This document shows positions 1-5,883 of a stretch of 6,848 bases of DNA, piece by piece. Source of the DNA: an uncultured beta proteobacterium. Lineage in GTDB: Bacteria > Pseudomonadota > Gammaproteobacteria > Burkholderiales > Burkholderiaceae_B. The notes under the pieces are model-generated. The model was given only the letters and a program-made list of their open reading frames with translations, had not been told where the DNA came from and did no database searches. The position numbers and the translations under genes are program-made. Location: positions 1-6,848 of the forward strand of contig CAIYCP010000296.1 of the NCBI GenBank assembly GCA_903924715.1, in the 5' to 3' direction. Each line of letters opens with the position of its first letter. Position 1 is the first letter of the stretch.

Positions 1-57
1 GGTCGCGCTACCGATGCCGCCGGCAGCACCCGTAATCCACAAGTGGGTGCCGCTCAT
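1..57 (-). CDS. Short-chain dehydrogenase/reductase, N-terminal fragment (cut by left edge)
   Basis: Only the first 19 codons from the ATG at 57-55 are inside the window. They read MSGTHLWITGAAGGIGSAT. This is the first beta strand of a Rossmann fold followed by the classical SDR dinucleotide-binding motif TGxxxGIG (TGAAGGIG). The product should be a cytoplasmic NAD(P)-dependent oxidoreductase, but the active site lies outside the window, so substrate and subfamily are unknown. It follows livF on the same strand and is probably the last visible member of the transporter operon, making it a second SDR beside the one at 1575-2369. The start is uncertain. The ATG at 57 has only a weak upstream AGG, whereas an in-frame TTG at 96 has AAGGGG six bases upstream and would add 13 residues. 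I chose the ATG because it gives the usual short distance to the glycine motif. Confidence 0.8.
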   Translation of the reverse strand, partial: MSGTHLWITGAAGGIGSAT

Positions 58-93
58 GTCAAAAGCCTGTGAGGCGTTGGTTTTTGAAAGATG

Positions 94-108
94 CAAAGCG
101 ATCCCCTT
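94..108 (-). promoter_or_regulatory. Shine-Dalgarno sequence plus alternative TTG start for the downstream SDR
   Basis: On the minus strand AAGGGG (108-103) sits six bases before a TTG (96-94) that is in frame with the SDR starting at 57, with no stop codon between. It lies just after the livF stop (115-113). This is a better ribosome site than anything before the ATG at 57. Translation could therefore start at TTG, with a 32-residue N-terminus visible instead of 19. The alternative is that the site loads ribosomes that reach the ATG. Confidence 0.4.
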
Positions 109-112
109 GGGG

Positions 113-826
113 TTAAACGGATAAATACCGTTGTTTGATATCAGCGTTGTCGTTGAGTTCGTGGATCGTGCCGCAAAACACATCGGTCCCTTTGTCGATG
201 ACCACTGCCCGATCTGCTAAGCCTAAGCAAAAATGTAAATTTTGTTCGGCCAGTACGATTGTTTTTCCGAGCTTGTGCAAGGTCGCGATCAAATCACCAA
301 TCTTTTGCACCATGATGGGGGCGAGGCCTTCGCTAGGTTCGTCAAGCAGCAACACATCTGGGTTTCCCATCAGTGCGCGGCCAACAGTCAGCATCTGTTG
401 TTCGCCGCCAGATAATTGCCCGCCCATTCGGTCTTTCAGGGGCGCTAACAGCGGCAATGTGTCATACACGCGCTCAAGGCTCCAGTCGTCTTCACCCTTC
501 GCCCCTTTTTTGATTGCGATGGTGAGATTGTCGTCGACGCTAAGATCTGGAAATATCTGCCGGTCTTCTGGCACATAGCCAATGCCCGCACGGGCAATCA
601 AATGTGCAGCGCGTCCAGTGATGACCTTGCCGTATAACTCGACGCTACCTTTTTTTGTGGGATTCACGCCCGCAATGGTCTTCATGGTGGTGCTTTTGCC
701 AGCGCCGTTTCGCCCGAGTAACGCCAAGGTCTCGCCACGGTTGACTTCAAACGATAAGTTGAACAATGCCTGACTGGTGCCATAAAAGACATCAATGTCT
801 TGCACCTTTAGCACGTGGTCGCTCAT
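113..826 (-). CDS. livF: Branched-chain amino acid-type ABC transporter ATP-binding protein LivF
   Basis: This is a cytoplasmic ATPase subunit that, paired with LivG, should power uptake through the LivH/LivM channel. The 237-residue product is the usual LivF length. Walker A is GRNGAGKST (residues 38-46). The Q-loop region is YVPEDRQIFP (84-93), a LivF hallmark. The ABC signature is LSGGEQQ (138-144) and Walker B is VLLLDEP (158-164). The position normally held by the switch histidine is Gln in AEQN (193-196), as in LivF proteins generally, so it is not a defect. The start is ATG at 826, five bases after GAGGAG (837-832). The ATGA at 826-823 overlaps the livG stop, which implies translational coupling. 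Family assignment is firm; the transported substrate is not known, and HAAT-family importers carry amino acids, amides, urea and other small acids. Confidence 0.95.
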   Translation of the reverse strand: MSDHVLKVQDIDVFYGTSQALFNLSFEVNRGETLALLGRNGAGKSTTMKTIAGVNPTKKGSVELYGKVITGRAAHLIARAGIGYVPEDRQIFPDLSVDDNLTIAIKKGAKGEDDWSLERVYDTLPLLAPLKDRMGGQLSGGEQQMLTVGRALMGNPDVLLLDEPSEGLAPIMVQKIGDLIATLHKLGKTIVLAEQNLHFCLGLADRAVVIDKGTDVFCGTIHELNDNADIKQRYLSV

Positions 827-1575
827 GCGTGCTCCTCGCGGGGTTTACCCAAGTAGGCCTCAATGACAGCCGGGTTGTTGCGGATTTGTTCTGGGCTACC
901 CTCAGCTAAGAGCTTGCCGTAAGATAAAACGTGGATGTGTTGTGAGACTCTAAAGACGATCTCCATGTCATGCTCGATCAGCACGACAGTTAAGCCACCT
1001 TTTTTCCAGAGGCCGTAAACCGTCTCGATCATCTGCTCGCGTTCTTCGGGGCCCATGCCAGCTACGGGCTCGTCTAGCAAAAGCACTTTAGGTCTTAACA
1101 CCAGAGCCAAGGCCATATCCAAAAGCTTTTGATCGCCGTGCGACAAATTGCCGCTAATCAAATGCGCCTTGGTATGCAAGCCAAGTTGCTCCATGACTTC
1201 AAAGGCTCGATCGCGCGTCTGTGCTAACGGAAACCGCCCGTGCATTTGCGCCGAGCGTCCCAGAGGCGACATCAAGGCACCGCGTAGCGACTCTTCAACG
1301 GTCAGTGTTTTAAAAAGTTTGGCGACTTGAAACGCGCGACCAATTCCTTTGTGTACGATCGCGCTGCTTGTCATGCCAACAATGTCTTCGCCGTCTAGCA
1401 AAATGCGACCAGAGTCGGGTTTGAGCGCGCCTGAAATTAAATTAAAGAACGTTGTTTTGCCGGCGCCATTGGGGCCGATTACGGCGGTGAGAGATTCAGT
1501 CTTGAAGTGAATCGAGACATCAGAGGTTGCGACGACACCACCAAAGGCCTTGCAGAGCTTTTCGATCTTAAGCAT
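823..1575 (-). CDS. livG: Branched-chain amino acid-type ABC transporter ATP-binding protein LivG
   Basis: This is the second cytoplasmic ATPase of the importer, 250 residues from the chosen start (E. coli LivG is about 255). Walker A is GPNGAGKTT (34-42). The Q-loop is RAFQ (80-83, Gln83). The signature is LSHGDQK (144-150), a LivG-typical variant of LSGGQ. Walker B is VLLLDEP (164-170). The switch histidine is His202 in LIEHD. All catalytic elements are present. The reading frame is open upstream to 1650, but the ATG at 1575 has GGAGG (1586-1582) six bases upstream and gives the normal N-terminus MLKIEKLCKAFGG, while the extra 25 residues would be low-complexity and Arg-rich. The start shares one base with the SDR stop (TGATG), and the stop overlaps the livF start (ATGA). 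Substrate is unknown. Confidence 0.95.
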   Translation of the reverse strand: MLKIEKLCKAFGGVVATSDVSIHFKTESLTAVIGPNGAGKTTFFNLISGALKPDSGRILLDGEDIVGMTSSAIVHKGIGRAFQVAKLFKTLTVEESLRGALMSPLGRSAQMHGRFPLAQTRDRAFEVMEQLGLHTKAHLISGNLSHGDQKLLDMALALVLRPKVLLLDEPVAGMGPEEREQMIETVYGLWKKGGLTVVLIEHDMEIVFRVSQHIHVLSYGKLLAEGSPEQIRNNPAVIEAYLGKPREEHA

Positions 1576-2369
1576 CAGCGGCCTCCGTTGGGGCTGGTGT
1601 GAGCGGGCGGCACACCGCCGTAGGTTTGCCAGGTCGATCCGGCGAGCCAACCCGCATCAACCGGTAAGTTGATGCCAGTGATTGCCTTAGCGGCAGGCGA
1701 CAACAAGAAGCCCACCGAGTCTGCAATTTCGTCTGGAGTGACCATGCGACCCATAGCGGCTTGCGACGTGAGGTCTTCAGGATTGCGATCGCCCCGATCA
1801 ATCGCGGCTTGCAACGCCTCGGTGAGTACGTAGCCAGGCGAAATCGCATTAACACGCACACCGGCGCGACCCCACTCAGCCGCCAGACATGCAGTCATTG
1901 ACGCCACAGCAGCCTTTGCGGGCGCATAGGCGTGTAAAGGTACCGACCGCATCGAGGTAATCGAGGCGATATTAACGATCGCCCCAGCGCCTAGTTCGGC
2001 CATGCGCGAGCCAAATACTGCGCAGGCAAGATACGTGCCGCGCTGATCTACCGCCACCACGCGATCCCATTCTGTCATGGTGAGTTTGTCAGGCGTTAAG
2101 CGGCGTTGCAAAATCCCAGCGCTGTTGACCAGCGCCGAGATTTGACCGTGCTTGGCCTCGATCATTGCGGCCATGTCGCGCACCGCTTGCTCGTCAGTGA
2201 CATCGCAGGGGTAGGCGTGCACACCGAGTTCTTTCATTTTTGCTTCAGACCAGGTGCCAGGCAAATCGAGCGCAATCACTAAGTCACCGCGCTTGGCTAA
2301 ATGCCTGACGCAAGCTGCGCCGATACCACTTGAGCCACCCGTCACCACACTCAGGTATTTTTTTGTCAT
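1575..2369 (-). CDS. Short-chain dehydrogenase/reductase embedded in transporter operon
   Basis: This is a 264-residue classical SDR, cytoplasmic and probably an NAD-dependent alcohol or polyol-type dehydrogenase. The cofactor motif is TGGSSGIG (residues 10-17). Asp35 at the end of the second beta strand favours NAD over NADP. NSAG (82-85) replaces the usual NNAG. The active site is Ser136 in NIAS with YAPAK (Tyr148, Lys152). The conserved Asn of the SDR tetrad is Asp108 (VDQRGTY), 28 residues before the Ser, as in FabG spacing. SPGYVLTE and the C-terminal DAGWL motif are typical. I see some resemblance to galactitol/sorbitol-type SDRs but cannot assign a substrate. The ATG at 2369 overlaps the livM stop by four bases and has no clear Shine-Dalgarno sequence, so translation probably depends on coupling to livM. 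The gene sits between the permease and ATPase genes, which links it to metabolism of the imported compound (inference). Confidence 0.92.
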   Translation of the reverse strand: MTKKYLSVVTGGSSGIGAACVRHLAKRGDLVIALDLPGTWSEAKMKELGVHAYPCDVTDEQAVRDMAAMIEAKHGQISALVNSAGILQRRLTPDKLTMTEWDRVVAVDQRGTYLACAVFGSRMAELGAGAIVNIASITSMRSVPLHAYAPAKAAVASMTACLAAEWGRAGVRVNAISPGYVLTEALQAAIDRGDRNPEDLTSQAAMGRMVTPDEIADSVGFLLSPAAKAITGINLPVDAGWLAGSTWQTYGGVPPAHTSPNGGR

Positions 2370-3334
2370 GATTGCACGCGCTTTTTAGTGATGGTGTTGA
2401 ATATTTGCCCCACAAAATCTGTGATGCCGCGTTTAAACCCAAGAGCAAAAATCAGCACGATCACGCCTAACGCCAAACCGTGATACTCAGTTGTGCGTGT
2501 GATGATGTCGTTAAAGATGTTCAACAAACCTGCGCCGATGATCGGGCCCAAGAAAACATTGATGCCACCCATCATGATCATAAATACGGCTTCTCCCGAC
2601 ATTGTCCAATAGCTAAACTCTGGGTATGCCCCCGACACAAACAACGCCATCAGCGAGCCACCGATTCCAGCAAAGGCACCTGCCAAAATAAAGGCATACA
2701 AACGAATACGCCACACATCAATCCCTAAGAAGCGCGCACGATCGGCGTTGTCGCGCACCATGCGCAGGGTATAGCCAAACGGGGATTGCAAAACGTAGCG
2801 CATGATAAGCAAGCTGGCCACGCCGATGACGACACAAAACCAGTAAAGCGTGTTGGGATCGGCCACATTAATGCCACCCCAGAAAGGCCTGCGTGGGATA
2901 CCACCCATCAAACCTTGATCACCGCCTGTCAGTGAGGTCCACGTGATAATCACACTGTGAATCAACATCTGAAACGCGAGCGTCAAGAACGAGAAATAAA
3001 TCTCTTTGAGCTTGACGCAAATCATCCCGATCACCCAAGCCAGCAGTGAGCAAAAAACAATTGCGCCTAATAGCGCGACAGGTATCGAGACGTCAGTGCG
3101 CTGCATTAACAGGCCAAAGGTATAAGCCCCGCCGCCAAAAAACATGGCGTGACCAAATGACACCATGCCGCCATAGCCCACCAAAATGTTCAGCGAGGTG
3201 GCGAATACGCCGAGCGCAGCCAGACGAATCACAAAGTCAAGCGTGACGCGCCCGGGCGACAGCAGGGGCAGCGCCGCTAACAGAGCGAGTACAACGAGCC
3301 CAAGTAGCAATTCTTTTTTGAAGGCGTTATTCAT
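2366..3334 (-). CDS. livM: Branched-chain amino acid-type ABC transporter permease LivM
   Basis: This is an inner-membrane permease subunit, 322 residues, expected to form the channel with LivH. It is almost entirely hydrophobic segments, starting with LLLGLVVLALLAALPLL (9-25). The LivM signature GYGGMVSFGH is at 53-62. A GGINVFLGPIIGAGLLN stretch near 254-270 corresponds to the cytoplasmic loop that contacts the ATPases. The frame is open to 3433, but I place the start at the ATG at 3334. GGAG (3346-3343) lies eight bases upstream, and the extension would be a charged Arg-rich run unlike a LivM N-terminus. The start overlaps the stop of a 24-codon ORF (ATGA at 3334-3331), and the stop overlaps the SDR start. 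The family is sure and the substrate is open. Confidence 0.94.
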   Translation of the reverse strand: MNNAFKKELLLGLVVLALLAALPLLSPGRVTLDFVIRLAALGVFATSLNILVGYGGMVSFGHAMFFGGGAYTFGLLMQRTDVSIPVALLGAIVFCSLLAWVIGMICVKLKEIYFSFLTLAFQMLIHSVIITWTSLTGGDQGLMGGIPRRPFWGGINVADPNTLYWFCVVIGVASLLIMRYVLQSPFGYTLRMVRDNADRARFLGIDVWRIRLYAFILAGAFAGIGGSLMALFVSGAYPEFSYWTMSGEAVFMIMMGGINVFLGPIIGAGLLNIFNDIITRTTEYHGLALGVIVLIFALGFKRGITDFVGQIFNTITKKRVQS

Positions 3335-3405
3335 GCGCGTGTCTCCAGCAACGCGGCGCGTTGGGTCGCCCCGTGTGCGAGGTTTTTTTCGGTGAGTAAA
3401 CTCAT
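3331..3405 (-). CDS. Small ORF (24 aa) tiling the livH-livM gap
   Basis: This reading frame runs ATG at 3405 to TGA at 3333-3331 and exactly fills the space between livH and livM. Its ATG overlaps the livH stop (ATGA, 3405-3402), and its TGA overlaps the livM start (ATGA, 3334-3331). An excellent Shine-Dalgarno sequence, AAGGAG (3419-3414), lies eight bases upstream inside livH. The peptide begins MSLLTEKNLAHG and ends AALLETRA. It is hydrophilic, has no membrane segment or signal, and its second half could form a short amphipathic helix. I recognise no family. It may be a translated leader that couples livM to livH, a genuine micro-protein of the transporter, or a remnant of an older longer gene. 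The junction geometry and ribosome site argue for translation; a function for the peptide is not shown. Confidence 0.5.
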   Translation of the reverse strand: MSLLTEKNLAHGATQRAALLETRA

Positions 3406-4307
3406 GGACGCGGCTCCTTGCCCAATAGACCACTTGGCTTAAGAATTAGGATCAACGCCATTGCCAAAAACATAATGCCTTCAACGAAAAGCGGAAACCC
3501 AATCGAGCCAAACGAGCGCACCAGGCCGATCAATAGGGCGCCCACTAACGCGCCGCTCACTGAACCCATCCCACCAATGACCGTCACAATGAACGACTCG
3601 ATCAAAATCGAGAAGCCCATGCCAGGTGACATTGAGCGCACTGGGGCGGCAAGCGCACCGGCCAAGCCCGCAAGCGCACCGCCAAAGGCAAAGACACCGG
3701 CGTAGATCCAGGTGGTGTTTAACCCAAGCACCGAAGTCATCGTCGGGTTGTGCGCTGCTGCGCGCACGACCTTACCGATGCGAGTGCGTGTCAGGATGTA
3801 CCACATCACTAAAGCAATCACTGCAGCTGCGCAAATCATGAAGACATAAAAGACGGGCACGATGCCATCAAAGATAAACAGGGGCGGCGCTTGAAAGGCC
3901 GCTGGCATGCCCATCGATTGAAACTCCGGGCCCCAAATAATTTTGACAGCATCGTCCATGATGAGAATCAGGGCGTAGCACACCAGCAGCTGAAGTAAGA
4001 CCTCGGCTTGATACACGCGCCGCATGAAAAAGCGTTCAAAAATCAGGCTGAACAACCCGACGCCTGCGCCAGCAATCACGGCTGATAGCACGTAGCTGTC
4101 TGTGATGCGATAGGCTGACAGGGCCATGTAGGCGCCCAGCATGTAAAGCGAGCCGTGCGCAAAATTAATCACTCCAAGCACACCAAAGATTAGGGTCAGG
4201 CCAGCCGCGACTAAAAAGAGCAGCGAGCCAACAATCAAACCAGTGCTAGTTTGCGTGACGATGCATGACATTGAGGTCAGGCATTCATATAAGGCGATGG
4301 GATCCAC
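3402..4307 (-). CDS. livH: Branched-chain amino acid-type ABC transporter permease LivH
   Basis: This is an inner-membrane permease subunit, 301 residues, close to the family norm. Hydrophobic segments follow one another from about residue 20 (GLIVGSLLFLVAAGLTLIFG). The LivH motif GVINFAHG is at 45-52, and GGMGSVSGALVGALLIG near the C-terminal third is the conserved coupling-loop region. The start is GTG (4307-4305), with GGAG (4317-4314) six bases upstream. An internal ATG at codon 13 lacks a comparable ribosome site. The gene is separated from the binding-protein gene by 160 bp that contain a strong minus-strand terminator, so its expression is probably set below that of the binding protein or depends on read-through. 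The stop overlaps the start of the 24-codon ORF. Confidence 0.94.
   Translation of the reverse strand: MDPIALYECLTSMSCIVTQTSTGLIVGSLLFLVAAGLTLIFGVLGVINFAHGSLYMLGAYMALSAYRITDSYVLSAVIAGAGVGLFSLIFERFFMRRVYQAEVLLQLLVCYALILIMDDAVKIIWGPEFQSMGMPAAFQAPPLFIFDGIVPVFYVFMICAAAVIALVMWYILTRTRIGKVVRAAAHNPTMTSVLGLNTTWIYAGVFAFGGALAGLAGALAAPVRSMSPGMGFSILIESFIVTVIGGMGSVSGALVGALLIGLVRSFGSIGFPLFVEGIMFLAMALILILKPSGLLGKEPRP
3414..3419 (-). promoter_or_regulatory. Ribosome binding site of the 24-codon ORF
   Basis: AAGGAG on the minus strand lies inside the last codons of livH, eight bases before the ATG at 3405. Nothing else at that spacing uses it: livM has its own GGAG at 3346-3343. It is the main evidence that ribosomes start at the small ORF rather than only at livM. 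Confidence 0.55.
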
Positions 4308-4330
4308 GAGGGTCTCCGAGAGGGGGTATA

Positions 4331-4377
4331 CGGTTGATACAACCGCAACTGACTGGACAGTGCAGACGGGTGCGGTT
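4331..4377. repeat. Overlapping inverted repeats in the livH leader
   Basis: CGGTTG (4331-4336) and CAACCG (4340-4345) form a perfect 6-bp dyad around ATA. AACCGCA (4341-4347) can also pair perfectly with TGCGGTT (4371-4377). The two pairings share bases 4341-4345 and so exclude each other. The region lies downstream of the terminator hairpin and upstream of the livH GTG in the sense of transcription. It could be an RNA switch in the leader or a protein-binding dyad; neither is proven. I see no convincing sigma-70 promoter here. Confidence 0.35.
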
Positions 4378-4400
4378 AAAGCAAGAACAAACGGCTGGTA

Positions 4401-4439
4401 TAAAAAAGGCCTCTGCTTGAACGTTCAGGCAGAGGCCTT
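4401..4439 (-). terminator. Rho-independent terminator/attenuator between binding-protein gene and livH
   Basis: AAGGCCTCTGC (4406-4416) and GCAGAGGCCTT (4429-4439) are a perfect 11-bp inverted repeat. The spacer adds a G-T and three further pairs, leaving a loop of about four bases. On the minus strand the hairpin is followed by a T run reading CCTTTTTTA (4409-4401). On the plus strand no T run follows, so it acts only in the direction of the operon. It lies about 30 bases after the binding-protein stop (4468) and 94 before livH. This is a classic position for lowering permease transcripts relative to the binding protein. Confidence 0.88.
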
Positions 4440-4467
4440 CAGACCTCAGTGCAAGACTCTCTGAGTG

Positions 4468-5730
4468 TTATGCCCAGCCTTTGCGTTTCTTCCACTCGAG
4501 TTCGAGTTCGAGGATTTGCTTCCAATCGCCAACAGTTTGCTTGGTGACGAAGGGTTCTTTGCTGATCAATGGGCCATAACCGATGGCGTAGTTGATAATG
4601 GTATTGTCTTCAGCGCGCATCGTCACGGTGCCATCGGCGCCAAAAGGCGAATCAATTTTCATACCGCGCATCGCTTCAGCGATCTTTTTACCGTCTGAGC
4701 TGTTTGCTTTTTTCATGGCGGCGGTTAAGAAGCCCATCCCGACTGCGTTTTCCCACGACCAGTTCAGGGGTAAATCTTTGAACTTGGCAACATAGGAATC
4801 TGCCCACGCGGCGTTGGCCGGCGTGTTCGGAAAGGTCTTGAGGTAACGGTTACCAGAGTGCATGTTTGGCGGTACATTTTTAAGTGCTGTGAGCACCGCG
4901 TATTCAGCAATGTTTGGCGAGAAGAATTGTTTATCTTTGAACAGAGCATAAATGCTTGCCTGATCAACAAACGACGTCATATCGCCACCCCACAAGCACG
5001 AATAAATCGCTTGTGGTTTACCTTGCACGAGGCGTGTAATGTTTTCGCTGTAGTCTGCCTGAAACAACTTTGGCCAAACTTCGCCAACCACTTCGATGTC
5101 TTTGTTGAAGTGCTTCAGATATTCAAAGTATTCAGTCGTTGTGTCGCGGCCGTAGGCGTAGTCGGGCGAAATACTCATCCAACGCTTGAGCTTGAGCTCT
5201 TTTGCGACCTGCGCACCGTAGGCACCGCCTGCGATTGCATCATGAATGCCCTGGCGCGCGCAACGAAACGCGGTTGGTACGCGTAGTTTGGGGTCAGCAG
5301 TCAGTGAAGAGGTTTCTGAGTTGGTGTGCATCACAAAGACGCCCAAGTCTTTTGCCACTTCATGTACGGCAAACGCACCCGAAGACGCCTCAGCATCCCA
5401 CAGCAGTTCACAGCCATCGCTCGTCACTAATTCGCGTGCGACGCGGGCCGCCTCTTGAGGCTGGCCTTTTGAGTCGCGCACAACCATTTCAATCATGCGC
5501 CCGCCCAAACCACCGGCAGCATTAAATTTATCAACCTCGAGCATCACGGCGTTGCGTGACGACAGACCCAACATGGCCACACGACCCGACAAAATAGTGG
5601 GCATGCCGATTTTGATCGGTTTATTTTGCGCGAGCGAAATCGCAGGCAAGCCCATTGCGGCTAACCCGGCGGCGCCTTGCAAAAGCTTACGGCGCGAGGC
5701 CTGAACGGCGGTCTTAGTTGTCTTGCTCAT
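4468..5730 (-). CDS. Periplasmic solute-binding protein of the HAAT/LivJ-like family
   Basis: This exported ligand receptor, 420 residues, delivers substrate to LivHM. The N-terminus has a twin-arginine signal SRRKLLQ (residues 12-18), a hydrophobic core (GAAGLAAMGLPAIS) and a likely cleavage site after SLA at Ala34. The mature protein starts QNKPIKIGMPTILSG, the first strand of a type I periplasmic-binding fold, followed by LEVDKFNAAGGLGGRMIEM and the RDSKGQPQEAARVARELV block typical of LivJ/AmiC-like proteins. SPDYAYGRD (near 186-194) matches the usual DYAYG hinge-region motif. The specificity pocket cannot be read by eye, so the ligand is unknown. The ATG at 5730 has GGAG (5739-5736) five bases upstream. 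It is first in the transporter cluster and followed by a terminator, so it is likely the most abundant product. The C-terminus is Lys/Glu-rich with three LE pairs (407-412). Confidence 0.95.
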   Translation of the reverse strand: MSKTTKTAVQASRRKLLQGAAGLAAMGLPAISLAQNKPIKIGMPTILSGRVAMLGLSSRNAVMLEVDKFNAAGGLGGRMIEMVVRDSKGQPQEAARVARELVTSDGCELLWDAEASSGAFAVHEVAKDLGVFVMHTNSETSSLTADPKLRVPTAFRCARQGIHDAIAGGAYGAQVAKELKLKRWMSISPDYAYGRDTTTEYFEYLKHFNKDIEVVGEVWPKLFQADYSENITRLVQGKPQAIYSCLWGGDMTSFVDQASIYALFKDKQFFSPNIAEYAVLTALKNVPPNMHSGNRYLKTFPNTPANAAWADSYVAKFKDLPLNWSWENAVGMGFLTAAMKKANSSDGKKIAEAMRGMKIDSPFGADGTVTMRAEDNTIINYAIGYGPLISKEPFVTKQTVGDWKQILELELEWKKRKGWA

Positions 5731-5786
5731 GTTGTCTCCAAGTTTTTAAATGCGACGCCCGACTTTAATGCAAGTTAGAAAGTTGC

Positions 5787-5816
5787 GATATAAGGGAAAA
5801 TGAGGATATCGGTCGA
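5787..5816 (-). promoter_or_regulatory. Candidate sigma-70 promoter for the solute-binding protein operon
   Basis: On the minus strand TCGACC (5816-5811, 4/6 to TTGACA) and TATATC (5792-5787, 4/6 to TATAAT) are separated by 18 bases. Transcription would start about 50 bases before the ATG at 5730. The match is weak and other pairs are possible, so this is a pointer rather than a call. Confidence 0.3.
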
Positions 5817-5818
5817 TA
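5807..5818. promoter_or_regulatory. Operator-like dyad TATCG-GT-CGATA
   Basis: This is a perfect 5-bp inverted repeat with a 2-bp spacer that overlaps the proposed -35 element of the binding-protein promoter. Position over a promoter and symmetry suit a repressor site. No regulator gene is in the window and I do not match it to a named regulator. Confidence 0.3.
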
Positions 5819-5844
5819 CCTGCCCTCGATCTTTGGTCTGAATT

Positions 5845-5852
5845 TGCATGCA
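5845..5852. promoter_or_regulatory. Palindrome TGCATGCA in A/T-rich flanks
   Basis: This 8-bp perfect palindrome lies between AATT and TTTT, about 115 bases upstream of the binding-protein start and 30 bases downstream of the VOC stop. It could be a second regulator site. Short palindromes also occur by chance, so confidence is low. Confidence 0.2.
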
Positions 5853-5883
5853 TTTTCGGAATCTATCCCCCCACACCCTAAAG

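Noticed and set aside
103..112. CCCCTTGGGG as a terminator after livF
   Set aside because: It has only four-base arms with a two-base loop and no T run, so it more likely just contains the Shine-Dalgarno sequence of the next gene.
238..248. Missing switch histidine in LivF (Gln195)
   Set aside because: Gln in the EQN motif is the normal state in LivF proteins, so it is not a sign of inactivation.
135..578. 147-codon plus-strand open frame opposite livF
   Set aside because: It is fully antisense to a well-supported ATPase, its product is Ser/Pro/Arg-rich with no recognisable motif, and it has no neighbours on its strand.
1576..1650. 25-residue N-terminal extension of LivG
   Set aside because: It would overlap the SDR deeply and is Arg-rich. 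The ATG at 1575 has GGAGG at ideal spacing and gives the normal LivG start.
3335..3433. 33-residue N-terminal extension of LivM
   Set aside because: It is charged and unlike LivM. It is out of frame with the better-supported 24-codon ORF, and the ATG at 3334 has its own GGAG.
4858..5286. 142-codon plus-strand open frame opposite the solute-binding protein
   Set aside because: It is antisense to a clear gene. The translation has no known domain and no convincing ribosome site, and such shadows are common opposite GC-rich genes.
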